Source of the DNA: Lytechinus pictus | Taxonomy: Eukaryota > Echinodermata > Echinoidea > Temnopleuroida > Toxopneustidae | Assembly: GCF_037042905.1 (NCBI RefSeq) | Contig: NC_087249.1 | Coordinates: 38,307,401-38,371,400 of the forward strand | Direction of reading: 5' to 3' | DNA: 64,000 nucleotides | Part shown: piece by piece, positions 1 to 11,560 of the stretch | Layout: every line of letters begins with the position of its first letter | Numbering within the stretch: the first letter of the stretch is position 1 | Made by a program: the position numbers and the translations under genes | Notes under the pieces: model-generated | What the model was told of the DNA's origin: nothing | The model's input: only the letters and a program-made list of their open reading frames with translations | Databases searched by the model: none

Positions 1-111
1 ATGTCATTTTCATCAAATTCGGCTAAATTGTAGAGGAATGCATATTGAAGGTGTAGGGAAGTTAAAAATATGGGGTCCATGTGCTCGTTTTTTAACTATG
101 AGTGTCCAAAG
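1..111. repeat. partial unit of ~225-bp satellite, left of an insertion
   Basis: This stretch matches the tandem units at 2664-4240 (shared words GGGTCCATGTGCTCG and GTGTCCAAAG) and is cut at 111 by the element at 112-2663. Removing that element rejoins the satellite, so the array runs off the left edge. It lies in the presumed second intron of CCT3. Confidence 0.8.
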
Positions 112-525
112 CAGGGTGCGACATAAGCGCTTGCCCGATTGCACGGGACAAGTAAAAGTTAGAGTCGGGCAAGTGTTTTGAAGCAAAGACAAAAACTGCT
201 TGCCCGAATCGGGCAAGCAAAATCCTCCAATGGAAATTATATTTTAGAAAGATTCCCCATATTTCACCATCAAAATATAGTAAAGAAAAAGAGACAAAAA
301 AGAGCAATATCATTAATTTCTTCTTTCAAATTGCAAAATTTGCGCCATTTTCTGCAATAAACACACAGCTCAGAGACGTACACACACACACAGAATCAAT
401 AGCAGTCTAGCATACCTAGCGCCTAGTCCATGCAGCCGATGCATGTAGTTAAGTTTCTACGGAGTTCGGTGCTGCACGAACGAAGTTTGCTCTGGAAGAA
501 ATCTCCCACAGAACTGTCAAAATTC

Positions 526-1073
526 CCCGGGGGGGCCACTTCCATTCACGAGTGGATACCATGCGCGACCATAGGGTCTCGAAAAGCACCCTAAACACGT
601 AATTTCCATATTCTGAAAATGCACCCCTTAACAAGTATTGGCGTGTGAAACCCTACCCTTAACAAGTATTGGAAACAAAACGATACTCTTGGCAAATATT
701 CCCTGAAATGAACCCCTAAACAAGTACAGGAATGTTTTATTGTTACGGGTCCTTCGGTCGTCGGCTTTACCTTATTTGGTTTAGTACGACCCCACCTTCT
801 ACACCTCGCGCAAATCAGACTCTAAACAAGTGTTGGGGCAAAATGGACATCCTTTATAAAACATTTTAATTTTGTTTTATCATTCCCGCAAATTCGACCC
901 TAAACACGTAATTTTCCTAGCGAAATAGACACCCTTTTTTCATTATTTTTGTGTTTTTGACACCCTTATCACGTTACGTACGTAACGTGCCCTATCGTGA
1001 AAAGGACATCCTTTTTACGTGTTTTTTGGGTCGCGCATGGTATCCACTCGTCAATGTAAGTGGCCCCCCCGGG
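526..1073. mobile_element. nested MITE-like element with CCCGGG termini and 8-bp target duplication
   Basis: The outer ~45 bp are inverted repeats, starting CCCGGGGGGGCCACTT and continuing through GAGTGGATACCATGCGCGAC, which is read on the opposite strand at 1027-1073. CAAAATTC is duplicated at 518-525 and 1074-1081. The interior is made of short degenerate repeats of the type CCCTAAACAAGTATTGG. No ORF of substance. The 8-bp duplication fits hAT-type integration. A related architecture is at 17540-18056. Confidence 0.8.
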
Positions 1074-1339
1074 CAAAATTCACATTTCTTACCAATGAAA
1101 ATTCTTGTAGTGTCCATATTTCCTATAAATTGGGGGTAGCTCTGTCATTTGTAAGCAGTAAAATGAGAAATTTTCACTTCTGTTATGCTTAAAAAAGATC
1201 GGGTTTCGAATGATCGTCTGTATTGCACACACTGAAATACATTGTTTGACAGTCCTACATATGCATTTGTGTGTATGTTGATAAACGTGGTTTCTTTCGT
1301 AACTATTTTTTTTAGCCAAGGAAATTTTCTTCTTTACTT

Positions 1340-2290
1340 ATGACTGGATAGTTTGAGCTTTCTTCCTCTCTATTTTCTTTATTTCTGCCTATCTTTCCTT
1401 CTTTTGAATCTCTCTTTATTTCTTTAAATTTCCTTCCTTCTTTTGTTCATTTTTTCTGTTACTATAGTTGTCTTTCTTTTTGTCATTCTTTTCTTTCTAT
1501 CTTTTTTTCTTTCTTCCTTCCATCCAACCTTTGTTTACCAATTTCTTTAATCCTTCCTTCTTTTTCCCCTTCCTTTCATTCTTTCTTACTGTCTTCCTTC
1601 CTTCCGTCCATCCATTCTTTACCTTTTCTTCCTGTCTTTTTTCTTCCTTACTTTCTTCATCCCTTACATTCTTTCTTATTTCTTTTCTTCATTCCTTCCT
1701 TTCTTTTTGTCTTTCATCCTTTCTTTCTTTCCTTTTTTCTTTTTCTGTTTTTCTTTATTTCTGTCTTTCGTTCTTTTGATCTTTCTTTTTTTCCATCCAT
1801 CCTTTCTTTTCTTCCTTATTTTTTCTTTCTGCCTTCCCTATTTTTTCTTTCTGCCTTCCTTCATCTCTTTCCTTCATTCCTTCCTTCATTTCTTTCCGTC
1901 TTTCGTTGTATCTTTTCTTTTTTTCTTTTTTTTCCCTTCCTTCCATCTATCCTTATCCCTTTTCTTTCTTCCTTCTTTCCTTTCTCTCGTTTTCTTTCTT
2001 TCCCTTTTCCTTCCTTTCTGTTTACCTTTTTTCTCTCTTTTTTTCCTTTTATTCATTCCTTTCTTTCCTTCCTTTCTCTTCCTCTAATTTTTTTTTTTCT
2101 TTCCTTCCTCCTTTCCCTTCTTTCTTTCTTTCCATCTTTCTCTTCCCCGCAGCCATTCTCTCTCTCTCTTTATTTCTTTTTTTTCTTTCTTCCTTCCTTT
2201 ATTTCTTCTTCCTTTCTGTCTTTCTTCTTACTTTTTTTTCTTTCATTCTCTCCCCCTCTCTTATTTTTTTTTCTCTGGTTATTTTCAGTG
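1340..2290. repeat. ~950-bp polypyrimidine (CTTT/CCTT)n tract
   Basis: The plus strand is almost purely T and C (TTTC, CCTTCC, CTTTCTTT words). The long F/S/L-rich reading frames here are products of composition, not genes. It sits inside the 112-2663 element. Long homopurine-homopyrimidine DNA of this kind can adopt triplex structure; that is a known property, not shown here. Confidence 0.9.
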
Positions 2291-2663
2291 ATTTCCCCTT
2301 CTTTATTGTGTGTCCTAGTCCCCTCCAAAATATATGGAAAATATATGAGATTAGGAAATTAATTAAAGAGCATATTTACCATATATTTTGTCATGATGTT
2401 CAAGATAAAAATCATTTAAAAAAAGAAATACAACTACAAGGTACATCAATAGTCATGTTGAAAAATGTATTTTTAAAGCCATCAATGGTATGGTATGTAA
2501 AACTATAAGGCTATAACCTGTTTTGAAGCAATAAAACTTTGTTTTGAAGGATATTTTCGGGCAAGTGAAATCTATATTCGGGCAAGTATTTTCCAACTAT
2601 TTGAAAATTTACTTGCCCGACTGGGCAAGTGCTTCAAAAAAGTTACATGTATGTAGCACCCTG

Positions 2664-4240
2664 CAAAGTGATGCGAGTTGGCATGAAAATCGCCCAAAAT
2701 GCGCCGAAAACATGCAAAAGTCTAATAATGCCGTCTAAAATGCGAATGATTCCGTAGTTTTGCCCCCAAACATTCAAAATCCATGTAATTTTCATCATAC
2801 TCTCCAGATTTGTAGAAGAATATATTCTGAAGACATTAAAATATTAAAAATGTTGGGTCCATGTGCTCATTTTTAAACTATTGGTGTCCCAAGTGTTGCA
2901 AGTTGGCTTGAAAATCGCCTAAAAAGCGCTGAAAACATGCAAAAGTCTCTTAATACCCTCTAAAATGCAAATGGTTCAATATTTCGCTCCCAAACATTCA
3001 AAATTCACGTTATTTTCATCATACTCTCTAGATTTGTAGAGGAATATATTCTAAAGGCATTAAACTTATGGGGTCCATGTGCTCGTTTTTAAACTACTAG
3101 TACTTGTGTCCAAAGTGTTGCAAGTTGCCTTGAAAATATTGAAATCCACCTAAAATGCGCCGAAAACGACAAAAGTCTAATAATACCGTCTAAAATGTGA
3201 ATGGTTCCTTAGTTTTGCTCCCTAACATTCAAAATCCATGTCATTTTCATCATACTCTCTAGATTTGAAGAGGAATATATTCTAAAGGCGTTGAAATATC
3301 AAAAATATGGGGTCCATGTGCTTGTTTTTAAACTATCAGTGTCCAAAGTGTTGCGAGTTGGCTTAAAAATATTGAAATCCACCTAAAAGTGCGCCAAAAA
3401 CAAGCAAAAAGTAAAATAATACCATTTAAAATGCAAATGGTTCCATATTTCGCTCCCAAACATTCAAAATCCATGTCATTTTCATCATACTCTCGAGATT
3501 TGCAGAGGAATATATTCTGATGACGTTAAAATATCAAATATATGGGGTCCATGTGCTCGTTTTTGAACTATCGGTGTCCAAAATGTTGCAAGTTGGCTTG
3601 AAACAGCCTAAAATGCGCCGAAAAGATGCTGTCTAATAATACCGTCTAAATTACGAATGGTTCCTTAGTTCTGCTCCCAAACATTCAAAATGCATGTCAT
3701 TTTCATCCTACTCTCTAGATTTGTAGAGGATTTTATTTTGAAGCATTAAAATATTAAAAACATGGGGTCCATGTGCTTGTTTTTAAATTATCAGTGTCTA
3801 AAGTGTTGCGAGTTTGGCTTGAAACAGCACAAAAATGCGCCGAAAACAAGTAAAAGTCTGATAATACCATCCAAAATGTCTAAAATACGAATGGTTCAGT
3901 AGTTCTGCTCCCAAACATTCAAAATCCATGTCATTTTCATCATACTCTCTACATTTGTAGAGGAATATATTTTGAAGTAAAGACATTTAAACTATGGGGT
4001 CCATGTGCTCGCTCTCAAATTATCAGTGTCCAAAGTATTGCGAGTTGGCTTAAAACAGCCCAAAATGCGCCGAAAACAAGCAAAAGTCTGTTAATACCGT
4101 CTAAAATGCGAATGGTCGCATAGTCTCGCTCCCAAATATTGAAAATCCATGTCATTCTCATCATACTTTGCACATAGATACTTTAGCACCTGAATATTCC
4201 AAATATGCAAATATTAGTATGGGTCCATGTGCTTGATTTT
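2664..4240. repeat. tandem satellite, ~215-240 bp period, about seven units
   Basis: Recurring landmarks GGGTCCATGTGCTCG (near 2854, 3070, 3310, 3543, 3763, 3992 and 4209), AAAATGCGCCGAAAAC and CATTCAAAATCCATGTCATT show a tandem array with units of roughly 215-240 bp. Units are diverged by substitutions and small indels. Degraded copies continue to about 4880 (for example GGGTTCATGTGCTTG near 4628). No coding potential. It occupies the CCT3 intron. Confidence 0.9.
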
Positions 4241-4887
4241 TTGCTATAGAGCTTCAAAGTTAACCCAAACTGAATTGCACATCCAAAAGAATTTGGCATT
4301 TTTAGACCTCACAAGATCACAACAATGAGTTTAAAGCCCTATTACTCAGTCAAAATCCATGAAAATTTCATCAAATTTTGCAATATGATTAATAATTGTA
4401 TCCGTAAGATGGATAATCTATCTATATTACTGTCAATTGTTTGCTCATTTAAGTCTAACACTATCAGTTCTTAGAAATTGCGAGAAAGATACTCAACCTC
4501 AAAAATTTCAAATTTCAATAACAAACTTGAGAAGTAAAAGAAATGCTTTATTCAAAACCCGTCATTTTCACCAAACTTTGCAAAGTTGTAGAAGAAGGTA
4601 TACCTAAGAGGTGCAAGCATTAAAAAATATGGGTTCATGTGCTTGTTTTCAAACTATCAGCACTCTTATTAGAGCGAATTTGCTTCTTAAAACACCCGAA
4701 AACGCGCCAATAGCAGTATCTGTGTGAGGAAAAATTCCGAACCACTTTTCCATTTATTCAAACTCGGTGTCACATTCATCATACTTTGCAGCACTACAGA
4801 GAAAAATTTTTGAAATTGTAGAGGAATTTAAAAAAATGGTCCTTGGAATAATTCCAGTTTATTAATATTAGCTTCATAAAATAACAG
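4241..4887. repeat. degenerate satellite remnants
   Basis: AT-rich DNA retaining fragments of the preceding satellite (ATGGGTTCATGTGCTTG, AACTATCAGCACTC, GCGCCAATAGC). Nothing else recognised. Confidence 0.5.
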
Positions 4888-5425
4888 TATGGTAGGGGGT
4901 CCTAAAGCTACGCGGGTCCTAGAGCTACGCACCACTCATCGCGCATGCAGTTTTTTATGGCAAATGCGCACTCTGTGTGTGGAACTGTGACTGCAGAGTG
5001 ACGAACAATTCCTATTCATTTTTTTTCAACAGAGGCTGCAAATAAATCTCTAAATGCAGAGAAAACCAACAACTGTTTGGAATTTCGGAGTTATATTCAC
5101 TTTCATTTCATATAGCCTAGGCCTATCCTATAATAATTTGAACATATTTTAGAAGTTGAGGCACAGGAAATACTTTTTTTTTGCATGATAAATCGACTGC
5201 GTAGCTTTAGGACCCCTTCTACATCGGGCGGCGAAATCAAGAGGGGTTCGGAAAACACAGCGGGATTTTCGTATTACGTGATTTTTGCGTTATTTTCTTC
5301 TTGGTTAATGATCTTTAGAATATTTGCCACAAATTGGTGAAAGATAATTTGTTCAAATATTGAAATTGGCAGTTTTTATCGTTTGAAAACAAAGTGCGTA
5401 GCTTTAGGTCCCCCCATCATACACG
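4888..5425. mobile_element. fold-back element with GGGGTCCTAAAGCTACGC ends
   Basis: GGGGGTCCTAAAGCTACGC near 4894 is answered by GCGTAGCTTTAGGTCCCCCC at 5397-5416, and an internal copy GCGTAGCTTTAGGACCCC lies near 5198-5217. The inner sequence has no ORF. This is an MITE-like inverted-repeat element; no clear target duplication was found. Confidence 0.6.
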
Positions 5426-5796
5426 TCATCAGATCTGTATAGGAGAAAAATCACATTACCTCCAGCTGATTCATCCAGTTTATCCATTGTGACGTCAGCG
5501 CGCAGAGTGTAAAATATGCGCAGATCATGATGCCCACAAACATAACTGTCGAACGTCCTTAAAATAGTTTGTGCAAAATAGTTACAGGACATGCAGGATG
5601 GGAAAAGCAGCCGCACACAGGTGCTGGTAGTGGTACTCTAATTTCTAAAGTCACTAACTGTAGTGTTAGGCCTACGTGTGTCAAAAAAAAAAAAAAAACA
5701 TCATGTCTTCATTCATGATCATGGAGTCCTCAAGACTAGGGTCAAACGCAGTCCGGTGTACGAGGTTAGTATACATACATGTACTTACCTTGTATG

Positions 5797-6425
5797 GTTG
5801 GAACTACCCCTTATCGACCACCTAATCTTCTAAGCATCGTATCTGCGAAAATATTCATCAATTTTACACAGTTTTCGTCTCATTTGTGCAGAAAATTGAG
5901 CAGATCAGAATCCCATGTTTCGCTCGGCGACTCCGATTCAATCCGCGTATATATCGACGAACAACGAATACGACGATTTTACATTTGCTCATTTGCACCC
6001 GTCTTTTGAAACCGACCACCCGCGATACACTAAGTTTACGGTCGATTCTTGTCGCGGTGGCGAAATATTTTTATTCATCCAAATCAGTTTTATGATGTCA
6101 ACATGCTAAATGATCGTCTCACTACTTCCACTGCGAGCTCCGGCACATGATTCGACGATTGACGACGGATATTTGTTCTAAAGCCGTTTACTATCGGATT
6201 TCTTGGTTTTTCAGCGGGGTTTGGGTCTGGTCAATACAATTTTGATTAATTCTACTAAATTTTACTTTTTCTTGCTTCTTTTTTTCTCGTAAAATCGATT
6301 CTTACCGTTTCTATGGACACTGCGCCTACTCTCCCGCGCGTATCGTTTGTAATACGCTATAATTTTAACACGCGCAAGGTGGTCGGTTTCAAAAGAGGTG
6401 GTCGATATGTGGTAGTCTCACCATA
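5797..6425. mobile_element. fold-back element with CGACCACC arms
   Basis: Left end TATGGTTGGAACTACC with CTTATCGACCACC is mirrored by GGTGGTCGATATGTGG and GTAGTCTCACCATA at 6391-6425. A second inner pair (GAAACCGACCACC near 6009, GGTGGTCGGTTTC near 6379) extends the arms. About 75 percent arm identity by eye. Short reading frames inside are not supported as genes. Confidence 0.6.
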
Positions 6426-6518
6426 CCGTACTACTAGTGTGAGTGGATTAAAGATATGACTAACTTGTCCAGTGTTGAGAAACGGGCCCTAGGAGCATCC
6501 AGGCTATGTCATGTGTAT

Positions 6519-6763
6519 ACCCAGTTGTTGTGTGTCCGGACAGGTTGTGTGTCCGGACGATCAATTTTAGAAAGTCATTTGGAAAAAATTACAAGCGAAT
6601 TTTCATCAAATTTTAGTACAAAATTTTAGAAAATATTATAGAGAACAAAATAGAAGATGATTACAACTATTGAATTCATACTTTTAGTGTAATCTTAAGA
6701 CAAAAAAGAAGGCTTCAAAAATATAAAGTGTCCGGACACCCGATCCCCCATCCTACCACTAGA
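6519..6763. repeat. ~240-bp dispersed element with CCGGAC repeats, copy 1
   Basis: Starts with two GTGTGTCCGGAC words and ends with AGTGTCCGGACACCCGA then CCCATCCTA. A close second copy in the same orientation is at 27880-28122. The terminal TGTCCGGACA words make the ends inverted. Confidence 0.8.
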
Positions 6764-6817
6764 ATATACGCCTACCCCAAAATACACTTCTCATTACGGT
6801 ACACTTAAATGACTCAC

Positions 6818-6879
6818 CTTCGCTGCCGCGACATTTCCGACTTGAACTTTCTTTCCACTCTCTCGTTTCGTGTTTTGAT
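6818..6879 (-). CDS. CCT3: CCT3 coding exon 2
   Basis: 62 bp: two bases completing the junction codon and 20 full codons, closing in phase 0 at a GTGAGT donor. Contains the conserved NTKRESG segment. Confidence 0.88.
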
Positions 6880-7017
6880 CTAAAAATATTAACAAACAAA
6901 TGAAACCCATTTAAGAGACATTGTAAGCGATTATTTCGTCAATGAATACTTTTCAAAAGTTTATAAATATGAGAACTTACTGAGAACCAACACGGGAGCT
7001 CTGCCTGGCATCATCAT
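6818..7017 (-). CDS. CCT3: CCT3, T-complex protein 1 subunit gamma, first two coding exons (partial)
   Basis: CCT3 is one of eight subunits of the cytosolic chaperonin TRiC/CCT, which folds actin, tubulin and other proteins using ATP. Two minus-strand exons are visible. Exon 1 (6981-7017) starts at ATG 7017-7015 and encodes MMMPGRAPVLVL. Exon 2 (6818-6879) encodes QNTKRESGKKVQVGNVAAAK. Together they match the conserved N terminus of the gamma subunit as I know it (RPVLVLSQNTKRESG followed by VQSGNI.AAK). Splice sites are A|GTAAGT for exon 1, TTTTTAG| and AAG|GTGAGT for exon 2. Phases agree, with a junction Asn codon where vertebrates have Ser. Three ATG codons open the frame in tandem (7017, 7014, 7011), so the start is ambiguous by two residues. 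The equatorial and apical domains must lie beyond the left edge, making intron 2 longer than 6.8 kb. No other CCT3 exon was found at 1-6817. Confidence 0.9.
6981..7017 (-). CDS. CCT3: CCT3 coding exon 1
   Basis: Twelve codons plus one base, ending at a GTAAGT donor at 6980. The 5' leader lies just above 7017 and the hAT-type element begins only ~250 bp upstream, so the promoter must be compact or overlap the element boundary. Confidence 0.88.
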
Positions 7018-7264
7018 TTTGAATCTCTTGTGTTTTAGAACAATCTCGAATATATACGCGAATCTGCGGTTTATAACCGTACCGTACCGTACCCCCACGT
7101 GCGATTTATAGCTAGGCAACTTGCTAAAGGATACCGGTACTACACAGCTCGGCCAGGTAAATTTGAACACATGTCCAGAACCAAATCGACACAGTTTTGC
7201 GTTGTGGTGCGCTTGTAATATAGATCTAATCTCGCTCATCATGCTCATTGAGAGTTCTCGGGCC

Positions 7265-8727
7265 CAGGCGCGTAGCCAGGGGGGGGGGGGGGGCGGTGGG
7301 GGCGGTCGCCCCCCCAAAACGTCCCCAAAAAGAAAAAAAGAAGGGAAAAAAGAGGGGAGAAAAGGAAAAGGGAAGGGAGGAAAGGGAAGAAAGGTAGCTT
7401 TGTGTTTTTTTTTTTTTTTTTTTCTCAAAAGAGAAACTCCTTCTCTCTTGCTCTAAATTTATATATGAATTTTGCTTCCGCGCGGCGCGCGGTTAAATGA
7501 TAATATTGAAGTTCTCCATTGTTTCCCCCACCCTTTCTCTAACCCTGTTTTTCCACCGGCTCAGCTATGTGTTTCTTGCCAGTCAAAGTTCAAATGTATA
7601 CATTAGGGCATATAATTAGAGTAAGGTTAGGCCGAAGTATATGAAGTTATCTTTTTTTTTAATTGATTGCGCAACTTCTGGACGGGTCGGCCCTGGGCGG
7701 GTAAAATCTTTATATCAATTTCTGCCGTCACCTCCATAAAGTCAACTTCTCCTGCTTTTCAGCTCATTACTAAACAACCATAATTTTGGGGCAAACAGGT
7801 TCCTAATTTAAAAAGAGGAAGGTATAAAATTCGTGTCGTATTTGATAAAAAAGTACAATATTTATTATCAAATTCTATTAAACTTCATGTCATTTCCCTG
7901 CACATTCATCTCCTGTCCTGTTTTGCGCATTCAGTTTGAAATTTTGAATGACACTTAGGGTTCTTTATAATTCAAAATGAAGCGCTTCAGGATAAGTCAA
8001 AGAAATTAGGCATCCTTTTTTATATAATTTCAATGAATCACAGAAGTTTCAACTTTTTGCGCACTATTTTCCTTGTAATGAAGTTCAATAATCTTAGATT
8101 GAAATCAATCGAATTAGACCCGATGGGGTATTAGAGATATCTGCATTTGATGAAACTTCCGCCCTTTGAAACTTCGGAGTTTCATTGCTCTGCGCGGGGA
8201 GGATTAATATCTTCCTCCCGGCATATACACTTCTTCTCCTCTGTTTTGCGAGTTATGCACTGTCGCTAAATTGTTTGTAATCAAATCTGATCTTTCCAAG
8301 GGAAGTATTCAATATATCTTTGAAAATACCCTTTTATCGGGACCCTTTTCATGGCAGAAAAAAAATTGAAAAAACGCTTTAGCTTCCGCGCTTCGCGCGG
8401 GGTTATTATTTTAATTTCCTCCATTGTATTCCCTTTTTATGCGTTCGCTCACAATCACTTTTGAAAACAAGGTTCATGAAAAAAAGGTTCAAAATCACAA
8501 TATTGTCAACTGAATTGGAGGTGATATAGGTACTAGAGACAAGAGAGACGGCTCTTTTTCATTTTGATTTATGAAACACCAAAAGCTTCGCGCTTCGCGC
8601 GGGAGGGGGAAACTCCCCCTCCCTGCACCCACCCCCTAGGGAGCGCGCTTCGCGCGCTCTGTAAGTGTTGGCACGCTTTGCGTGCGATTACCGCCCCCTC
8701 CAAAATGAAATCCTGGCTACGCGGTTG
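7265..8727. mobile_element. non-autonomous hAT-type element, 1.46 kb, 8-bp target duplication
   Basis: CTCGGGCC is directly repeated at 7257-7264 and 8728-8735. Termini are inverted: CAGGCGCGTAGCCAGG at the left, CCTGGCTACGCGGTTG at the right. This resembles the CAGTGGCGTA termini of the hAT element at 21425. A G-run follows the left end and GA-rich DNA follows that. The interior repeats CGCGCTTCGCGCG palindromes (near 7480, 8390, 8590, 8645). No transposase, so it must be mobilised in trans. It lies about 250 bp upstream of the CCT3 start codon. Confidence 0.85.
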
Positions 8728-8765
8728 CTCGGGCCCAGATCAAGATATATCTGGGGCAGGTTTAT

Positions 8766-9063
8766 AGAAATAAAGCTTGATTATAGACATTATTATAGAT
8801 ATTTTAGACTTCGTTCTAGTGAAGACACTACAATTTTACACATTCCTAGAGTTGTTTCAAAAGATTTTTGCGGTCCCAAATTATGGAATAGTTTACCAAT
8901 AATTCACCTTCGATCATGCACTTCTGTTGAATCTTTTAAAAGAAATTTGAAAACATATTTATTTTTGTTGTAGTGTAACTGTAATATTGGAGAGCAATCA
9001 AGAGCAATTTCAATTGATTATGCGCTATATAAGTATCAATTTATTATTATTATTATTATTATT
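8766..9063 (+). pseudogene. 3' end of a CR1/L2-like LINE (C-terminal ORF2 fragment and tail)
   Basis: An open stretch ending at 8973 carries the typical LINE C-terminal pattern FCGPKLWNSLP, then an LRS..S..SFKRNLKTYLF tail. It is followed by a short 3' UTR with TATGCGCTATATAAG and a terminal (ATT)n tract. A reversed copy of the same tail is at 37295-37560. 5' truncated; not functional. Confidence 0.8.
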
Positions 9064-9236
9064 GATCGTAGAACATTGATTGATTGATTGATTTTATTCG
9101 TCAAGAATATCACAGGAGATTACAATAAAATTGAAGAATACCTTGACAGGATAGCCCATGAAAGCCGAAAGGCTTATTTCCAATGGGGTCCTATAGTTAG
9201 TATAAAACATTAACATATTGAAACAAAAAGTATAAA
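9064..9236. repeat. (TGAT)n and probable LINE tail fragment
   Basis: A TGATTGATTGATTGAT microsatellite followed by a segment reading CCATGAAAGCCGAAAGGC, which I take to be a reversed LINE 3' end by its position next to another LINE tail. Weak evidence; no gene. Confidence 0.35.
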
Positions 9237-9374
9237 TAGTAGAGCGGATTAGCTCCAAAAATCACAACAATTGTGCAAATTTTGACTAAAGCATGAAACT
9301 TTCACAAGTATTAGTATATGCCGTAAGATTTATTTTAAAGGTGGGAGGTAAATTTCAAAATGCCATTTTCGGCC

Positions 9375-10860
9375 GTTGCCATGGCAACGGATTAATTTCA
9401 AAAAAATGACATACATTCCCATGTAAATGGTAAATAAACATGACATAGATGACCAAAATGATAATTTTCAAGTTCCCAATTGAATATATATAAAATTTAG
9501 AAACATTCAAAATTAACAAGATAGTTCCAATTGGTCCGTTGCCATGGCAACGGCTTGTTTTTCCCCAGAAAAATAAAAAAACTGATTAAAAAAACGTTGT
9601 AGATTAGGATTTATCTTTAATTTCCCCTAATTTTACAGTGTAAAACAACGATATTTTGGTTGCTCAATGTATAAACTACATCTCAAGCCATTGCCATGGC
9701 AACCAAATAACATCTAATTTACAAAAATAACATGGTAAACTAGACAATGGACAGGTGGAAAATACAACTGGAAATGACTTAATCTGTATGCTTAAGTTTT
9801 GACCCCCTCATTTGAACAAAAAATACAGAATGTGTTCTGCAGGAGTTCTTTATAAAGATAAAACATTATGTTGCCTTGGTAATGCTTGAATTAAATAAAA
9901 AAAAACGAATGTTGCAAAGATCCCGTTGCCATGGCAACAGTTTATTTCCCTCTAGAAAGGTAAAAATATTGATAAAAATATAGAATACATGTATGATCAT
10001 CATTCCATTTTCAATATTTTTAAGGAACTAATCAAAATATGATTGTGACTACATTTATAAATATAACATCTTAAGCCATTGCCATGGCAACCAGATAACA
10101 TCTAATTTAAAAAACAACAGCAGGGATGACAAGGTTATGGATAGGTGAAAAGTACAATGAAAATTAACTTATGTATATGCATAAGGTTTGACCTACTCAA
10201 TTAATTTAGGGGAAATAATACAGTGAGTGTTCTGCATGAACTAATTGGAATGATACAGATTGATGTTGCCTTGGTAATACTTGAATTCAACGATAAATAT
10301 CAATGTTGCAAATTGCCTGTTGCCATAGCAACGGATCATTTAGTACCAGTTTTTATTAAAAAAGGACTATAGAATCTGGTTTTTCTTGCATTTCCCCCAA
10401 TCTTAGTGTGTTAAACATAGATATGTTTGATGCAAATTGTTTAAATAAAATCTAATGCTATTGCCATGGCAACCAAATAATATCTAATTCACAAAAAAAT
10501 AATAATTTGGATGACAAGATCATGGACAGGTGGAAAATACAAATATAACTCAATATGCGAAAGGTTTGGCTAGTCATTTAATTTTAAACAAAAAATTCAC
10601 TAAGTATTCTGCATGAGTTCATTAGAATAATAAATTGATGTTGCCTCGGTAATTCTTGAATTAAATGATAAATATTAATAATTCAAATGTTCTGTTGCCA
10701 TGGCAACAGCTCATTTCCCCCAGAAAAGTATCAGCAGCTTTGATAAATAAAAACATGATAAAATCTGATTTTTCTTTCATTTCCCTTAAGTTAAGGGTAT
10801 TAGAAAATATATGTTTGCGGTTAATATGTAGATAACATCTTCAGCCATTGCCTTGGCAAC
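9375..10860. repeat. left-arm array of RFX X-box-like palindromes in ~385-bp units
   Basis: GTTGCCATGGCAAC or near variants occur at 9375, 9538, 9690 (ATTGCC...), 9925, 10078, 10319 (one mismatch), 10460, 10694 and 10847. A third, more diverged type, GTTGCCTTGGTAAT, lies near 9871, 10264 and 10639. The spacing within each class is 375-394 bp. The motif fits the known RFX X-box consensus GTNRCC(N)RGYAAC. Degenerate units continue to about 12050 beyond the inserted element. Binding is not shown by sequence alone. Confidence 0.85.
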
Positions 10861-10974
10861 CAATCAAGATGTAATTTATAAATACAAAAAAAAATTACTG
10901 TTGAAATGATAATGGTCAGGTGGGATGTAAAATAAAGGTTTACTTTTAAAAGCTCCATAATGTTTGACCAGTCA

Positions 10975-11560
10975 TTAAAGGGGAATGAAACCTTTGGAAC
11001 AAGTAGGCTTGTGTCGAAACAGAAAAATCAAAGAATAAGAACAAAGAAAGTTTGAGAAAAATCAGACAAATAATAAGAAAGTTATGAGCATTTGAATATT
11101 GCAATCTCTAATGCTATGGAGATCCTCCCATTGGCAACGCTACAAGGATGCGTGATGTCACACATGAACAACTTTCCCTTTGATGGACCCTGAAAATTTG
11201 TCTTTTTGCTTTTTCGTATGGTGATACAAACTCTTTATCCATGATGTATTCTTTAAAAATCTGTATTACATGCCCTCCTATAGAAAGAATACATGTTCTA
11301 CTGATAGATGTAATAAAAGAGGCAATTTAAGTGAAATATATACTAAAGTAATGGGGAGAGTTGTTCAAGAGTGACATCACACATCTTTGTCGCATTGCCA
11401 ATGTGAGGATCTCCATAGCACTAGTGATCGCAATATTCAAAAGCTCATAACTTTCTCATTATTTGTCCGATTTTTCTCAAACTTTCATTGATCTGTTTCT
11501 TAGATTTTTCTGTTTTCACACAAGCTATCTTGTTCCAAAGGTTTCATTCTCCTTTAAGTT
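10975..11560. mobile_element. MITE-like inverted-repeat insertion in the palindrome's left arm
   Basis: AAAGGGGAATGAAACC followed by TTTGGAACAAG at the left is mirrored by CTTGTTCCAAAGG and TTTCATTCTCCTTT at the right. Arms of over 200 bp include ATTTGTCCGATTTTTCTCAA-type words shared by other small elements in the window. Absent from the right arm, so inserted after the palindrome formed. Confidence 0.75.

Larger units (their letters stand above)
112..2663. mobile_element. non-autonomous DNA transposon inserted in satellite, 5-bp target duplication
   Basis: The ends are inverted: CAGGGTGCG at the left and GCACCCTG at the right, followed inward by related repeats of CTTGCCCGA / TCGGGCAAG. 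CAAAG is directly repeated at 107-111 and 2664-2668, and uninterrupted satellite units read CCAAAGTGTTGCGAG, giving the empty site. A CAGGG terminus suggests hAT-like ancestry, but the duplication I see is 5 bp rather than the usual 8. No transposase is visible. The interior holds a second element (526-1073) and a ~950-bp pyrimidine tract. Confidence 0.75.

Noticed and set aside
1468..2508. F/S/L-rich frames of 100-200 codons
   Set aside because: They follow from the polypyrimidine tract and have no domain-like content.
5404..6109. Several 60-76 codon frames between two fold-back elements
   Set aside because: They lie within or across inverted repeats and none shows a splice context or family pattern.
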